Part shown: positions 12,011 to 22,357 of the stretch, in pieces
How positions within the stretch are numbered: the first letter of the stretch is position 1
Layout: every line of letters begins with the position of its first letter
Source of the DNA: Diabrotica undecimpunctata
Lineage: Eukaryota > Arthropoda > Insecta > Coleoptera > Chrysomelidae
Reading direction: 5' to 3'
NCBI RefSeq assembly: GCF_040954645.1
Contig: NC_092809.1
Span: 70,224,141 to 70,288,140, forward strand
Length of the DNA stretch: 64,000 bases
Notes under the pieces: model-generated
Told to the model about the DNA's origin: nothing
The model's database searches: none
Seen by the model: only the letters and a program-made list of their open reading frames with translations
Made by a program: the position numbers and the translations under genes

Positions 12011-12706
12011 CTAGCTGCTCGCCCCGGTTTCGCACGGTTGGCATCTTATGAAAAAGATACATATTGTTTAGAAATAAATTACAATTAAAATAGAAAAATT
12101 TTAAGGTACATAGATACTCTATTATAGTATCTCACAGTATACAATAATTTTAGTTTTTCCATATGTACTCCAGTCGTCAGAGACTAAAATGCCACAGAAC
12201 CTCTAAATATCATAAGAACAAGCTGAATTTTGCCGAGAATATTAATTTTGGGACCCCAAAAAAATGCAAAAAGGTTTACCACTTTTACCCCTGGACTTCT
12301 TCCTAAAACTCACCTCACAGGGTAAAAACGCAAAAAAATCCATTTACCAAGAATTTGAACAACGTAGAAAAAAATATTTCAAATTAAAAATATAGCTCAA
12401 ATAAATTTTAATATTGTTTACAAGCATTTGTTGTGTAGAATGAACCGTTCTCTTAGAAACAACCTTGAAGCGACCGTCGATTTTGCATGTCAGTTGCGCA
12501 CGCGAAATCAAGGTTCTTGTATCAGCTCGACGATAAAAATTCGATATCTTTTGATTCAAGTGACCTATCGACAAAAATCAAGATGCATTTTAAAGGTAAA
12601 GAGTGCAGATTTCGTATGCAGTTTTTGAATTTGGCCGAAAATAAACCTAGTTTTAATAAAGATGTTAAAAAAATTAACGTGAATGTTACGTGAATAACGT
12701 AACATT
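12011..12706 (-). mobile_element. Possible Helitron-like non-autonomous element, 3' end at 12011
   Basis: Read on the minus strand, a GC-rich stretch (about 12040-12015) with a short hairpin potential ends in CTAG followed by T, the usual signature of a Helitron 3' end inserted at A|T. The other end is unclear. A 10-bp perfect hairpin (12682-12691 with 12697-12706) may lie near it, and the body has no coding frame. Widely scattered insect repeats have a similar GC-rich end, so this is plausible but unproven. Confidence 0.4.
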
Positions 12707-12734
12707 TGATTTTCAGGGCAGCACTCTGATGAGG

Positions 12735-13230
12735 ACAAGGCTGTCGTTTTGAAATGTTTCATGCAGATATCAGCTATTATGTGAGTGAGGCGGATCCCAG
12801 TGGATTTTATTTGACAATAGAAATGATTTTGGAATAAAAAGTATGTATTAGGCATGCAGTGTTTTATAAGAGATAATGTGTCTTGGGGGATTTGATATTT
12901 GGAGTCCAAGATGATGGTTTCATCAATAGGTATGTTGGTGAATAAAGAAACAATGTCAAAACTAACTAGTACATCTGAGGGCGAAATAGAAATGTTTTTC
13001 AGAAGATCAATGAAATGGAAATAATAATTGAAAAAGGACGAGGCGTTTTAGGCTAACGGTTGTTAGGAAAAGGTAAGATATTTTGCCAATTTTTGAGTGA
13101 GGTAGTTGTATACTTTGGCAATGGGTCTTAGGGGGCATTGGGCTCATGTATTTTTGGCAGGTCGTATATTCTTATAAGAGATTTTTTGATGTCTGGAGGT
13201 AGAGTGGACTTAGTAGTTAGTACGCAGAGT
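12735..13230 (-). pseudogene. Penelope-like reverse transcriptase fragment
   Basis: The minus strand encodes the fingers/palm of a Penelope-like RT. Around 12970-12910 it reads 'SFDIVSLFTNIPIDET', the conserved Penelope motif A region, followed by 'NTYFLFQNHFYCQI' and 'IADICMKHFKT'. The usual 'MGSPLSP' motif is mutated to 'IRLT', and frameshifts and stops occur upstream. No GIY-YIG domain is seen at this site. It is a dead fragment, related to but not obviously part of the element at 25.8-27.5 kb. Confidence 0.65.
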
Positions 13231-13741
13231 AGATTCGAGTTAATATCGTTCACGTCTGTCAACTCTTACGTCTTGCACTAGTGAGCTTAGTTGTTTATTT
13301 AAAATGACATAGTCTATTATAAAGCTAAGGCCTCTTGCATAACCTTTTATATTTATTTATATCTTTTGCATTTAAAAACTAGTCGTAGTTTGTAGGCCGT
13401 TTAAAATTGTCTTAATTCTTGTTCGTTGTTGCATTCAGTCTTCTATGTAAATCTTGAGTGCTACCGTTTTATAAGCTTACGGCATTTTATTGATCTCCTT
13501 TTGATTTAGTTTTGTATATTTGAACTTTATTGCTTTAATGTTTGTATGACTGTTTGAACCCTTACGCATAACAATTGGTTCTTAAATAAATTTTATAATA
13601 TCTACTGTATATTCTTTAAAATGTGTTACGAAGTTGAGAAATTCTTATGGCTAGCTATACTTATCCATTATATGCTTGTCACGTATCAAAACGTCTACCG
13701 TTCGTGCACATATTTTTTAGAAGGACTTCTTTCGAAGGATA
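13231..13741. other. Unassigned stretch
   Basis: AT-rich sequence with no frame or repeat that I can assign. Part may be flanking Penelope debris. Confidence 0.35.
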
Positions 13742-13960
13742 ATGCAGGACACGCAGGAGCAGCCACGCGGCACGCATGAACATGCACTGCCGCAGGCGAC
13801 TGCGACTCCTGTCTGTACCTTTCAGAAGTTTTTCGGTTTCCTTGCGGGATCCCCTGTCAGCGACAGTAGGATAAAGCTTTTGCTGGGTTTGGTGTCTCGT
13901 AATATTGACCTTTCCAGACGTATACGTGATATTTATTTTAAAAGAGACTTACGGCATTGA
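13742..13960 (+). CDS. Unrecognised 72-codon frame of higher GC
   Basis: A frame of 72 residues whose first two-thirds is markedly richer in G+C than its surroundings. The start is rich in Gln, His and Thr; the end is basic and amphipathic ('LVSRNIDLSRRIRDIYF'). No domain is recognised and there is no clear neighbour partner. It could be an exon of an old transposon protein or chance. I do not assign a function. Confidence 0.2.
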   Translation: MQDTQEQPRGTHEHALPQATATPVCTFQKFFGFLAGSPVSDSRIKLLLGLVSRNIDLSRRIRDIYFKRDLRH

Positions 13961-14552
13961 ATTACGTTAATTGCTAGAGCGCAAATATAAACAGATAGAA
14001 TATTTTATACAAAATAAAGACTAACGAGATGTATTTTGTTTAAAATAATATATAAATATAATATAAATAAAGGAGGTTCTGATAAGTAACCTCGTTTGAA
14101 ATCAAAACCATGTTTTTCCAGAAAATTATTTTATTTAATTCAATATATCCTCCTTCTAGCTTAATATAACCATACAACGATTTTCCGACGTCTTCCTATC
14201 GTCCGAATAATAGAATCCTGAAAGTTTTACAAAATTGGCATTTGTTTTATTAATTGTCTCTTCGTTTGAGAAGAATCCGTATAAGCCACACCAAACTAAC
14301 ACACAGCTTCCTGATGATATCAGATGTCCAGCTTATCTCTCAAACATGCCAGTGCCAACTAATAGTGAAACACATTTTTATCGAATGTTGTGAATAGTGT
14401 GAACTAAGACGACAGCTAAATCACAAACCGCAGCTAGGCGACATTCTCAGTGAGTTAGAGAGTCCGTCAGTTTTTTAGAAAAATATCATTGTATGGTAAA
14501 CTCCAAAATATTTTTGTATGACATAACTTATTAATACTATTATAGACCTGTT
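13961..14552. other. Flank of the provirus, no assigned gene
   Basis: AT-rich DNA up to the proviral target site. Around 14045-14260 the minus strand weakly resembles the C-terminus of a mariner transposase, but the match is too poor to call. The last four bases (14553-14556, GTAA) are one copy of the provirus TSD. Confidence 0.35.
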
Positions 14553-14556
14553 GTAA

Positions 14557-14739
14557 AGTTACGAAAGTCAAAGCCGAAAACGGTTTTTTAAAAAATTGAA
14601 CTTTGTAACAAAATTTATTTATTAAGAACGTACAAGTATGGTAACAACTACAAAACAAAAAGCTAGTAATCTAATTAAACACTGGTATATATAGTGTTTC
14701 TATATGTCGTCACACATTGAATAATCCAGGGACGTAACT
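14557..14739 (-). repeat. 3' LTR of the Errantivirus-like provirus
   Basis: 183 bp. In element orientation it starts AGTTACG at 14739 and ends CGTAACT at 14557, a perfect short inverted terminal repeat. It is a direct repeat of 23895-24076 with scattered differences, so insertion is not very recent. It is preceded in element sense by a purine-rich tract (about 14740-14752), the likely polypurine primer. Confidence 0.9.
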
Positions 14740-16192
14740 CCTCCGCCCTTAGAAAATAGCATATCTGTGAGGTGTGCTTCTTTACACGATAAATTCTTGG
14801 GTTCCTTCTTTTCTTTTGGAGGAATAACTTTTGGAAGATTTATATGACCAAAGTGACTTTTGTTAATTTTTTCTATTTGGAAGACTTCATTTTGGATTTT
14901 TACTGTACATTCGGGAACTGATTCTAAAACGTAGCTTCCATGTATTGGTAAATTTTCTTTTGAGTTTGGACACTCGATAATTGCTAATTCTTCTTCTGGA
15001 ACTGTAACTATCCATTTTCCGTAGGTGATTCTTGTAGATTCTATCTTCTTTATCTTTACCTCGAAATATTCACATGACCATGCCTTTTTCTTAAAATTTA
15101 TTAATTGGACTGCACAAGGAGCTTCTTCGGTTATCGTTGGTCTATTACTTCCTTTACATATGTACTCTTCTGAGTCTATTTCCGGGCATATATCTTCCAT
15201 GTAGATATAGGTTAATTTATTAAGTGCAAGGAAAGGTTTGTAAGGTAAATGAATAAGATAATTTGAGTTATTCATAGGAATAGGAATAGGGAGTAATTGG
15301 TAATAATCATATATTTCCGATTCAACTAATGGAATCTCTAATACAAATGTAATTATAGAATTTACTGAATAGCTCTTAATATTTATTATTTTCTCGTACT
15401 GAGAAAATATTCCTAGTGTAATATCAAAAGGCATCAATTTTGACTTTGTCTGAGATTTTGCTTTCTTAATTTCATTTAAAAGTTCAACTGGATTTACTAT
15501 AGAATTGTGCTAAGTATTTATTTAGGCAAATGAGATTGCAGTTTCTACTTTTTTAAAAATATCATAAAATGTTTGATAAAGCTAAATAATTTGATTTATT
15601 ACTATAAATGACAGAATATGTGTATACATACTTTTTTCAAATAAAACTAATTTATTCTCCATAGCTTCAATTTTCGATTTCAAAATCAATCGATTATGTG
15701 AAATATTATTTATAGCATTATTAAAATTATTTTTATAGAATCTTGCAATAAAGATGTTTGTCTTAGGGAGTTTACTTTTAGGTTATTTTTATTATCATTT
15801 AATTGTTTTATTTCGTTGTGCGTCTTTGTGTATTCTTTGTGCGTCTTCTTGGTCCATATTTCCTGTAATACATTTTATTATTGTTCCTAAAGGATTTAGA
15901 AGTCCTCTTTTTATTATCTTTTCTTCCTTATATAAAGGTGGATTAATTCGATATATCTGTTGTTCTATTTTATTTTGTAAGGTAATTAAAAGGATAAATG
16001 AGTTTTCTAATTCTGGATAATAACTTGTTTCATTTTTGAAACTTGTGTGTAGTCTTTGAGCTTCATTTTTCAATAAAGAAAATTCTTGTATGACAGAAGT
16101 TAAATTGTAAATTTGTATGAATGTCCAGTGTGTAGAAATTATTTTGGAGGTACTTAATCTAAAAGGTAGTAGTCCTGGATATGAAGTTACAT
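14740..16192 (-). pseudogene. env: env (F-like envelope) pseudogene, main part
   Basis: Remnant of the Errantivirus envelope protein, homologous to the fusion proteins of insect DNA viruses. Around 16073-15795 the furin-type site and fusion-peptide region 'IIKRGLLNPLGTII' and 'ITGNMDQED' are visible. The ectodomain continues to the frame 15437-14700, which has several Cys residues. Frameshifts and stops lie between 15790 and 15440. At the C-terminus no hydrophobic membrane anchor is present. Instead the frame reads through the polypurine tract into the LTR and ends 'SLDYSMCDDI', so the anchor has been lost. The N-terminal part continues at 18088 beyond the hAT insertion. Errantiviral env is normally made from a spliced mRNA; a TTTCAG acceptor-like site lies near 18155. 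Confidence 0.75.
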
Positions 16193-16200
16193 CTTCGAAC

Positions 16201-18079
16201 TAGAGACCGACCGAATGTGATTTTTTTGGCCGAAGCCGAAGCCGATGCTGAAGTTCGGTCTGTAGGATACCTTCGGCCGAAGCCGAAGGTGACTAAAAAT
16301 ATATTCTTCTTCTTCTTCAAGTGCCCTGTCCGTTGCGAACGTTGGTTATTAACATGACAATTCTGATCTTATTTGCGGCGCTTCTGAATAGTTTGACCAA
16401 TGTGAGCCCGAACCACTTCCTCAGATTTTGGAGCCACGAGTGTCTTCTCCTGCCTGGCCCCCCTTACTGTCTATTTTTCCCTGGACAATCAATTGCAGTA
16501 GACGGTACTTATTGTAATAATATAATAAGTAATATAATAATAATAATAATAAGTAATAATATATTGTAACCTTAATTTCTGTGGCCTGTTCCCATTTTGC
16601 ATTTACGTTGGTGCCAAGGTACACATAAGATTCTACATGGTCAATTAGTATGTTACTTATCCGTAACTGTCGAGCAGGCTGTTGCTTCCTGCTTATCAGC
16701 ATCCACTTTGTCTTCTTGAAGTTGAGGCTCAGGCCGTATTCCTCACTAACTGAATAAACTCTTTCCATTACCTGCTGTAATTCGTCTATGGTACTGGCAA
16801 GGATCACGTGTCGTCGGCATATCTTATATTGTTCGTTAACACGCCGTTTATTTGTATGCCCTCATTTGCATTTTCCATACGTTTATTAAATATTTCTTCG
16901 GAATAAATATTGAATAGGAGTGGGGATAATATACAACCCTGACGGACACCTCTTTTAATCTGCACACTTTTAGTGAGTTCGTTGCCAATTTTTGCTCTTG
17001 CTGTTTGACCCCAGTATAGGTTTGCCACAATTCGAATGTCTTTGTCGTCAATACCTGTCTTTCGCAGAATATCTCTCAATTGTTCATGATTGACATTGTC
17101 AAATGCTTTTCTAAAATCCACAAAGCACAAATACACGTCCTTATCAACGTCTCTACACCGCTGTATAAGCACCTGAAGAGCGAAAATTGCTTCTCTAGTT
17201 CCAAGTGCTTTCCGAAAGCCAAACTGCGATCTATCAATATTTGACTCACATTTATCATATATTCTTCTATGAATGATCTTAGTGAACGCTTTAGTGACAT
17301 GATTAAACAAGCTTATAAGCCGGTAGTCATCACAGATCTGGGCATTTGGTTTCTTCGGGATTGTAATAAATGTTGACTACAGCCAGTTCTCCGGGATTTT
17401 ACCGCTATTATATATGTTGTTAAAAAGTTCAACTAGATTATCAAGGAACTGTTTGTCTGATTTACATAGGATCTTTAATATTTCGCAGGGTACATTGTCC
17501 GGACCTGCTGACTTGTTTTTTAGTGCTGCAATGGCATCTTCTTCAAAAATATATTCATTATATGTTAATAATTTAAATAATGTGCATTATATTTTTATTA
17601 CCTGATAAGTGATAAACAAAAATATGAAATTATGAGATAAAAAGTCAAACATTTATACATTATTTGGTAATAGAAGCGATAATAAAAAGCGATGGTAGAT
17701 ATTTTGTCATCGTGAGTTTGAACAAATACAATAAAATTATTATTATCAGAAATTATTTGAAATATTCAAATGAAGATCTTTGAGAGATCTTGGCCTACTG
17801 TTAAAATTTATATCCTACCTACTACCTGACTTGAAAGTTTGTAAAACGTTTTAGTTAAGCGTATAAAATAGGATGTAAATATTATTCAAATTATTAAAGA
17901 CTCGCCGAAGCATATTGTTCAGAGATTATTTCATTTCTATAGTATAGTATACTGATAGAGCATTTTATTATTCCACCTTCGGCGAAACCTTCGGCTTTGT
18001 TTTGGCCGAAGCCGAATTTTGGCCGAAGGTTTAAATATTGGCCGAAGGTGGCCGAAGCCGATTAATCGGTCGGTCTCTA
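16201..18079. mobile_element. hAT-type non-autonomous transposon inserted in env
   Basis: The ends are 14-bp perfect inverted repeats TAGAGACCGACCGA. An 8-bp duplication CTTCGAAC lies outside (16193-16200 and 18080-18087), which is diagnostic of the hAT superfamily. Both subterminal regions are packed with repeats of GGCCGAAG-type motifs in both orientations (16228-16290 and 17970-18060), likely transposase-binding sites. Without the LINE inside it the element would be about 630 bp. It encodes no transposase, so it must have been moved in trans. Confidence 0.9.
16307..17544 (-). mobile_element. 5'-truncated RTE-like LINE inserted in the hAT element
   Basis: It is flanked by a perfect 12-bp duplication AAAAATATATTC (16295-16306 and 17545-17556). 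The 3' end at 16307 carries a (GAA)n tail. The minus strand encodes RT: 'FGFRKALGTREAIFALQ', 'CFVDFRKAFDNV' and 'RQGCILSPLLFN' in the frame 17310-16804, then 'NIRYADDT'. A frameshift follows, then 'LNFKKTKWMLISRKQ', then the C-terminal 'WFGLTLVKLFRSAANK' near 16420-16340. A (TAA)n-like stretch at 16520-16560 marks a deletion of the thumb region. Same broad family as the LINE at 0.9 kb. Confidence 0.9.
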
Positions 18080-18087
18080 CTTCGAAC

Positions 18088-18170
18088 TTGACTAAGTTGT
18101 CACTTGCGTTGATATAGTTGACTGCTCCGAAGATTTCGACGATAAATCTGAAATATTAGGTATTTTTTAG
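18088..18170 (-). pseudogene. env: env pseudogene, N-terminal part
   Basis: The env coding sequence continues here on the far side of the hAT insertion. Removing the hAT element and one copy of its 8-bp duplication makes the two sides contiguous. A splice-acceptor-like TTTCAG occurs just upstream in element sense, near 18155. It overlaps the integrase 3' end. Confidence 0.5.
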
Positions 18171-18920
18171 TTTTGCTTATGTGGACTATTATCTTCTTTT
18201 TATTCTTGGCATTTTCAGTTTCTATTTTCCCATTTTCCAATATTTGCGTAAGTATATATGGTCCAGTATATTTTCTACTTAATTTTCCTCTGCAAGTTTC
18301 TGTTTTTCTATAAACTTGTGATCCTAAACGAGGATCCTTTGAGTTCCTATCTTTATTTCTTTTTCCAATTATGTTTTCTTTAAGTTTTTGATTTTCTTCT
18401 TGTATACTTATATGTAGAGCTTGAGTATTATTTTGATGTGCATTAACATATTGAGTATAAGCTTGTGCTGGTATAAGTCTCATGGGATCTTTACTGTCTG
18501 CATGTCCTGATACTAATTCGAAAGGTGTATGGCCAGTTGCTGTGTGTACAGTACTATTATAGGCAATAAGAGCATAAGGCATAATCGAAATATTATCTGC
18601 ATCTTTTTCCTTTATTAATCTTAAGTGCCCAGTTAAGGTAGAATGGAATCTTTCTACCGGGGAATTGGATTCGTGATGATATGGAGTAGTAAAATGCATT
18701 TTTATTTGATGTGGTTTTAGTAATTCATCTAAAACGTCATTTTTGAATTCTCCGCCACTGTCTGCAACAATTTGCTTCGGTATTCCGAAAAATGAAAAGA
18801 AATATAGGTACTAATTGTTGACACGCTCGTATCGCTGTGCCAAAATATGGTAATGCTTGGCCATATTTGGAAAATTTATCTATAATTTTTAAAAATCTTT
18901 GATTGCCAACTTTATAAGTA

Positions 18921-19000
<80 letters not shown>

Positions 19001-19336
19001 CTCAAAAGGCTTAGAGGGTGTGTGGGTTAATATTAAAGGTTCTTTATGTGGATTTCTGTTATATTTTGATCTCTGGCATATTTCACATTCATTTATATAT
19101 TTTTCAATATCCTTTTTCATTGATTTCCAGTAGTAATTTATTTTTCTAAGAGTCTCTGAAATTCCTCGATGATTCGTTTTGCCGTCGTGCTTATATTTTA
19201 TTAGTTGATTTCTTTCTTCTGGTAATACATTGTTAACTAATTTTGTACAATCAATCAATTTTAATTTTGTAAAATATTTACAAATATTGGTCGGTATTCT
19301 TGAGATAAGAAATAAATGTATAAAGTATTTTTGCAC
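18100..19336 (-). pseudogene. pol: pol integrase domain, broken
   Basis: Integrase of the provirus, which inserts the DNA copy into the host chromosome. The zinc-binding HHCC module is seen near 19230-19060 ('HRGISETLRK' to 'CEICQRSKYN'). The catalytic core follows: first Asp in 'DTYKVGNQRF' near 18920, 'IDKFSKYGQALPYF', the second Asp region near 18770 after a frameshift, and the Glu in 'SPVERFHSTL' near 18650. The C-terminal 'RKYTGPYILTQIL' module is at about 18290-18230. A (TA)n array has expanded between the zinc module and the first catalytic Asp, coding 'IYIYIY'. At least one frameshift near 18740-18830 separates the two halves. Confidence 0.85.
18923..18998. repeat. (TA)n array inside integrase
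   Basis: 76 bases of pure TA. By chance it is open in the integrase frame and adds a poly Ile-Tyr stretch just before the first catalytic Asp. Confidence 0.98.
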
Positions 19337-19599
19337 GCATTTTCTTTTAGGAATTGGGTCACACTTTCTTCGTCAGCTGAAATAGTAGCTTTTATTATTT
19401 TATGTCCTTCAAAATTCTCGCATTCTCGTTTTAAATAATTTGCAAAGGCGCTCTTTTAACGATAAGTTTATAGGCTTTATTGTTTATAATTTCATGACCC
19501 ATAACAATGAGAACCTATTTTCATTTGAAGATTCAGCACTATGGGCTGTATCTGTATCTGAGTTATCCATCTCAATGTTTTCATTGTTCTTATTTTCTA

Positions 19600-19926
19600 G
19601 TGATATAATTTTATTTACTTGTGGGTTTTTTGTAACCTCATTGTTATCGAGAATTTGCAAAGTTTCATTTATTACATTTTCATCAACTATATCTGGGTTA
19701 AATTCAGCTAAAAATTGGTCGATATCAAAATCTATGTCACCGGGATTATTTATATTTGATTCTGTTTCACTTGCATTAATATTTATTCGACTTAAAGAAT
19801 CAGCAATATTCGTTTTACCGGGTTTATATTTTATAGTATAGTTAAATTCTTCTAATTTTAATCTCCATAGTAATATTTTGGAGTTGGGTTGCTTTAAATT
19901 AAATAACCATATTAGAGGTATATGAT
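19600..19926 (-). pseudogene. pol: pol RNase H end and linker to integrase
   Basis: Continuation of the RNase H domain beyond the LINE insertion. The minus strand reads 'YKPGKTNIADSLSR' near 19830-19790, the conserved end of RNase H in gypsy-like pol. An acidic, Asn-rich linker then leads toward integrase. Confidence 0.75.
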
Positions 19927-20403
19927 GTCACTCCCATACGCAAACCGTAAAAAGATGGGAAGAAGGGCAAGGATGTAAACTTGCCAGGGTAACACTAAGT
20001 AACCTTGAAGAGTCAACATCAAAGAAGTAGGTACTTGGGAATGACCAGGAAAAATCTACGTTTGGCAGTTGGTTTTTTAACTGGTCATTGTCAACTAAGC
20101 AAACACCTCCACACACAGGGGCTAGCAGACACACCTCTATGTAGGAAGTGTGAACGAGGAGACGAAACTGTAGAGCATGTCCTATGTGAATGCCCGGAGT
20201 TATCGTTAATACGAGAGTACGCGTTCGGCGAGTCCTGGCCCACACCTGCCCACATAAGAGAGATGTCTTCTGGTGACTAGAAATGGTAGGATTGACAATG
20301 AGCTAAGGCTGACAGCTAGCTCCCTGGGAGGATGCACAATGGGTCAATTGTGGCCTAAGTGCTGTGAAACTTAACTCGCCCTCCCTACTCTACAGATACA
20401 GAT
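19927..20403 (+). mobile_element. 5'-truncated LINE inserted in the provirus RNase H region
   Basis: A plus-strand insertion, opposite to the provirus, with a 13-bp near-perfect duplication (AGAGGTATATGAT at 19914-19926, AGAGATATATGAT at 20404-20416). It encodes the C-terminal CCHC-like module of an I/Jockey/R1-group LINE in 20041-20280: 'LTGHCQLSKHLHTQGL', 'CRKCERGDETVEHVLCECP'. The 3' end is a short ACAGAT-type tail. The short terminal frame appears uninterrupted to its stop at 20278-20280. Confidence 0.8.
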
Positions 20404-20640
20404 AGAGATATATGATCGCATAAAATTTCAAAAGTTCTGCCGTATAAATAAGGTCTAAATGTTTTATAAGCCCATACAATTGCTAAAAGTTCTTTTTCTA
20501 TCGTAGAATATTTTTGCTCTGTTTGATTAAGAGTTCTTGAGGCATGCGCTACTGGTAAATCATTTGGGACTTTTCCTTGTGACAAAATTGCACCTAAGGC
20601 TATATTTGAAGCGTCTGTAATTAATATAGTTTTGAAAAAT
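20404..20640 (-). pseudogene. pol: pol RNase H domain, interrupted
   Basis: RNase H removes the RNA strand during reverse transcription. The frame 20585-20404 shows '[16 protein letters not shown]' and '[19 protein letters not shown]', the diagnostic gypsy RNase H stretch. It is cut by the LINE insertion at 20403 right after 'CDH'; the remainder is at 19926-19600. Confidence 0.85.
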
Positions 20641-20780
20641 CTGCATATTTTAAAATAGGGGCATTAATTAAAAGTTCTTTAAGATGATTAAAAGATTTTT
20701 TAAATTCTGGAGTGTGAATAACTTTTTCATGTTTCTTTAGACACATAGAAATTTTGGATGAATCTTCTATAATATCCTAC

Positions 20781-21450
20781 TTATCCTAAAAATGACTTTA
20801 TTTCTTTTTGTGTAGTAGGAATAGCAAAGTTTTTGACTGCATTTATTTTATCTGGATTTGGTCGTACTCCGTCTTTTGTTATAACATGACCTAAATATGC
20901 CACTTCTGTTCGTAAAAATTCTGATTTATCTAGCTGTATTTTTAAATTAGATTTTCTTAGTCTTTCAAAAATTGCTTTCAGTCTTTTAACATGTTCTTGC
21001 AATAATGAGGAAAAAACAATTATATCATCTAAATATATATAGCATATTTCGTTCTGATATCCTCTTAATACATTATTCATAACTTTCTGAAAAGTGGCTG
21101 GGGCATTTTTCAATCCAAACGGCATACGTAAAAATTCATAATGTCCTGTCTCTGTGGAAAATGCTGTTTTCGGTACATCGGCTGGTTCCATTTCTATCTG
21201 GTGGAAACCATTTGCTTAATCTAAATTAGTAAAATATTGAGCTCTTCCTAGACCATCTAGAATATTATCTATTAATGGCAAGGGAAATTTATTTTCTATT
21301 GTATTTTCATTCATTTTGCGGTAATCTATAACTATTCTATATTTCTTTTGGTTATTTGCGTCCATTTTCTTGTCTATTACCCAGATGGGTGAATTAAAAG
21401 GCGAGTTTGAATCTTATATTATTCCATTTTTTAACTTATTATTTATTTGT
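20781..21450 (-). pseudogene. pol: pol reverse transcriptase domain, broken
   Basis: Proviral RT. The frame 21191-20781 contains '[16 protein letters not shown]', the catalytic 'YLDD' (residues 53-56) and '[16 protein letters not shown]'. Just upstream, where motif A should read Asp-Leu-Ala, the middle codon is TAA (21218-21216). This nonsense change lies inside the catalytic motif. A further frameshift lies near 21410-21450. Confidence 0.85.
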
Positions 21451-21454
21451 CTAC

Positions 21455-22350
21455 TTACTTTTTTTTATAAACTTCCGGATATCTATAATTCCTTATGTAA
21501 ACAGAAGTATCATTAACTAAATCTATTGTATGCTTTATTTCATTCGTAAAACTAAGGGGCGTTCCGTCTATATAAAAAATATCTCTATATTCATAACATA
21601 ATTTACTTATAGCTTCGTATTCTTCTTTGTTACAATGATGAAGTCTAAGTTTCTTGAGATTTTCTTTTTGTAGATAATCTATTTCTTCTTCTATGTGCAT
21701 CTTCTCAATATGATATGACTGAATATTATTTAAATTTTCTTCTTGAATATATTCTACATTAAAAGGTTTCGCTGGAGTTTCTCCTAGGTTACTTATCATA
21801 GTAAAAGCGTTGTGATCATTAATCTCAATTAAACGTGAAAGAATTTCTGCGTTTCCGATTTTTGTATAATTTAGTATTGCTGTACCAAATCTTCTGTTAA
21901 CTGGGACTTTAACTTTTTGAGCAGTTCTTGGTATTATTATTTTTCTAGGTTTAAAATATTTTTGTTTCGTTGGATCTTGTGATGTAAATAATATGGGAAG
22001 AGAAATGGTTGGGGTCTTTATTTTTGAATCTTTAAAATCAATAATAGCATTGATTTGTGATAAAAAGTTGCATCGTTAGCAAATCGTCACAATTAGGAGA
22101 GAAATCGGAAAGATAAAATTTATGACAATTTGGATTTTTGAAACTAGGGAATATTGGAATGTTCATAGTTTCATTATGAATTGAAGTATACAGTATACAC
22201 AGCAAATTGCTCAGGAATTATATATTTCGAAAAAAGTTCTCTTGCGATATCAGGTCTAAAAAACTTTGTTCTGATCATGTATCTATTAAAAATGTAGCAT
22301 TCATTTCTGGAATTATTATCTTAGGTAATTTATCATATTGTTTAATAGCA
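21455..22350 (-). pseudogene. pol: pol protease to RT N-terminus, broken
   Basis: The aspartic protease signature is recognisable at about 22300-22270 ('PEMNATFLIDT'), but the glycine of the DTG active-site triad is replaced by a TGA stop (22277-22275). Downstream the frame 21799-21455 encodes the acidic linker and the start of RT ('FTNEIKHTIDL'). Several frameshifts separate the pieces. Confidence 0.7.
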
Positions 22351-22357
22351 TTCAAAT

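Noticed and set aside
12565..12909. 114-codon minus-strand frame as an independent gene
   Set aside because: Its first half is Penelope RT and the rest runs into non-coding Helitron-like sequence, so it is a chance extension of an RT remnant.
14045..14260. Possible mariner transposase C-terminus on the minus strand
   Set aside because: Only short scattered similarity with stops in every frame, and no terminal repeats found. Not enough to annotate.
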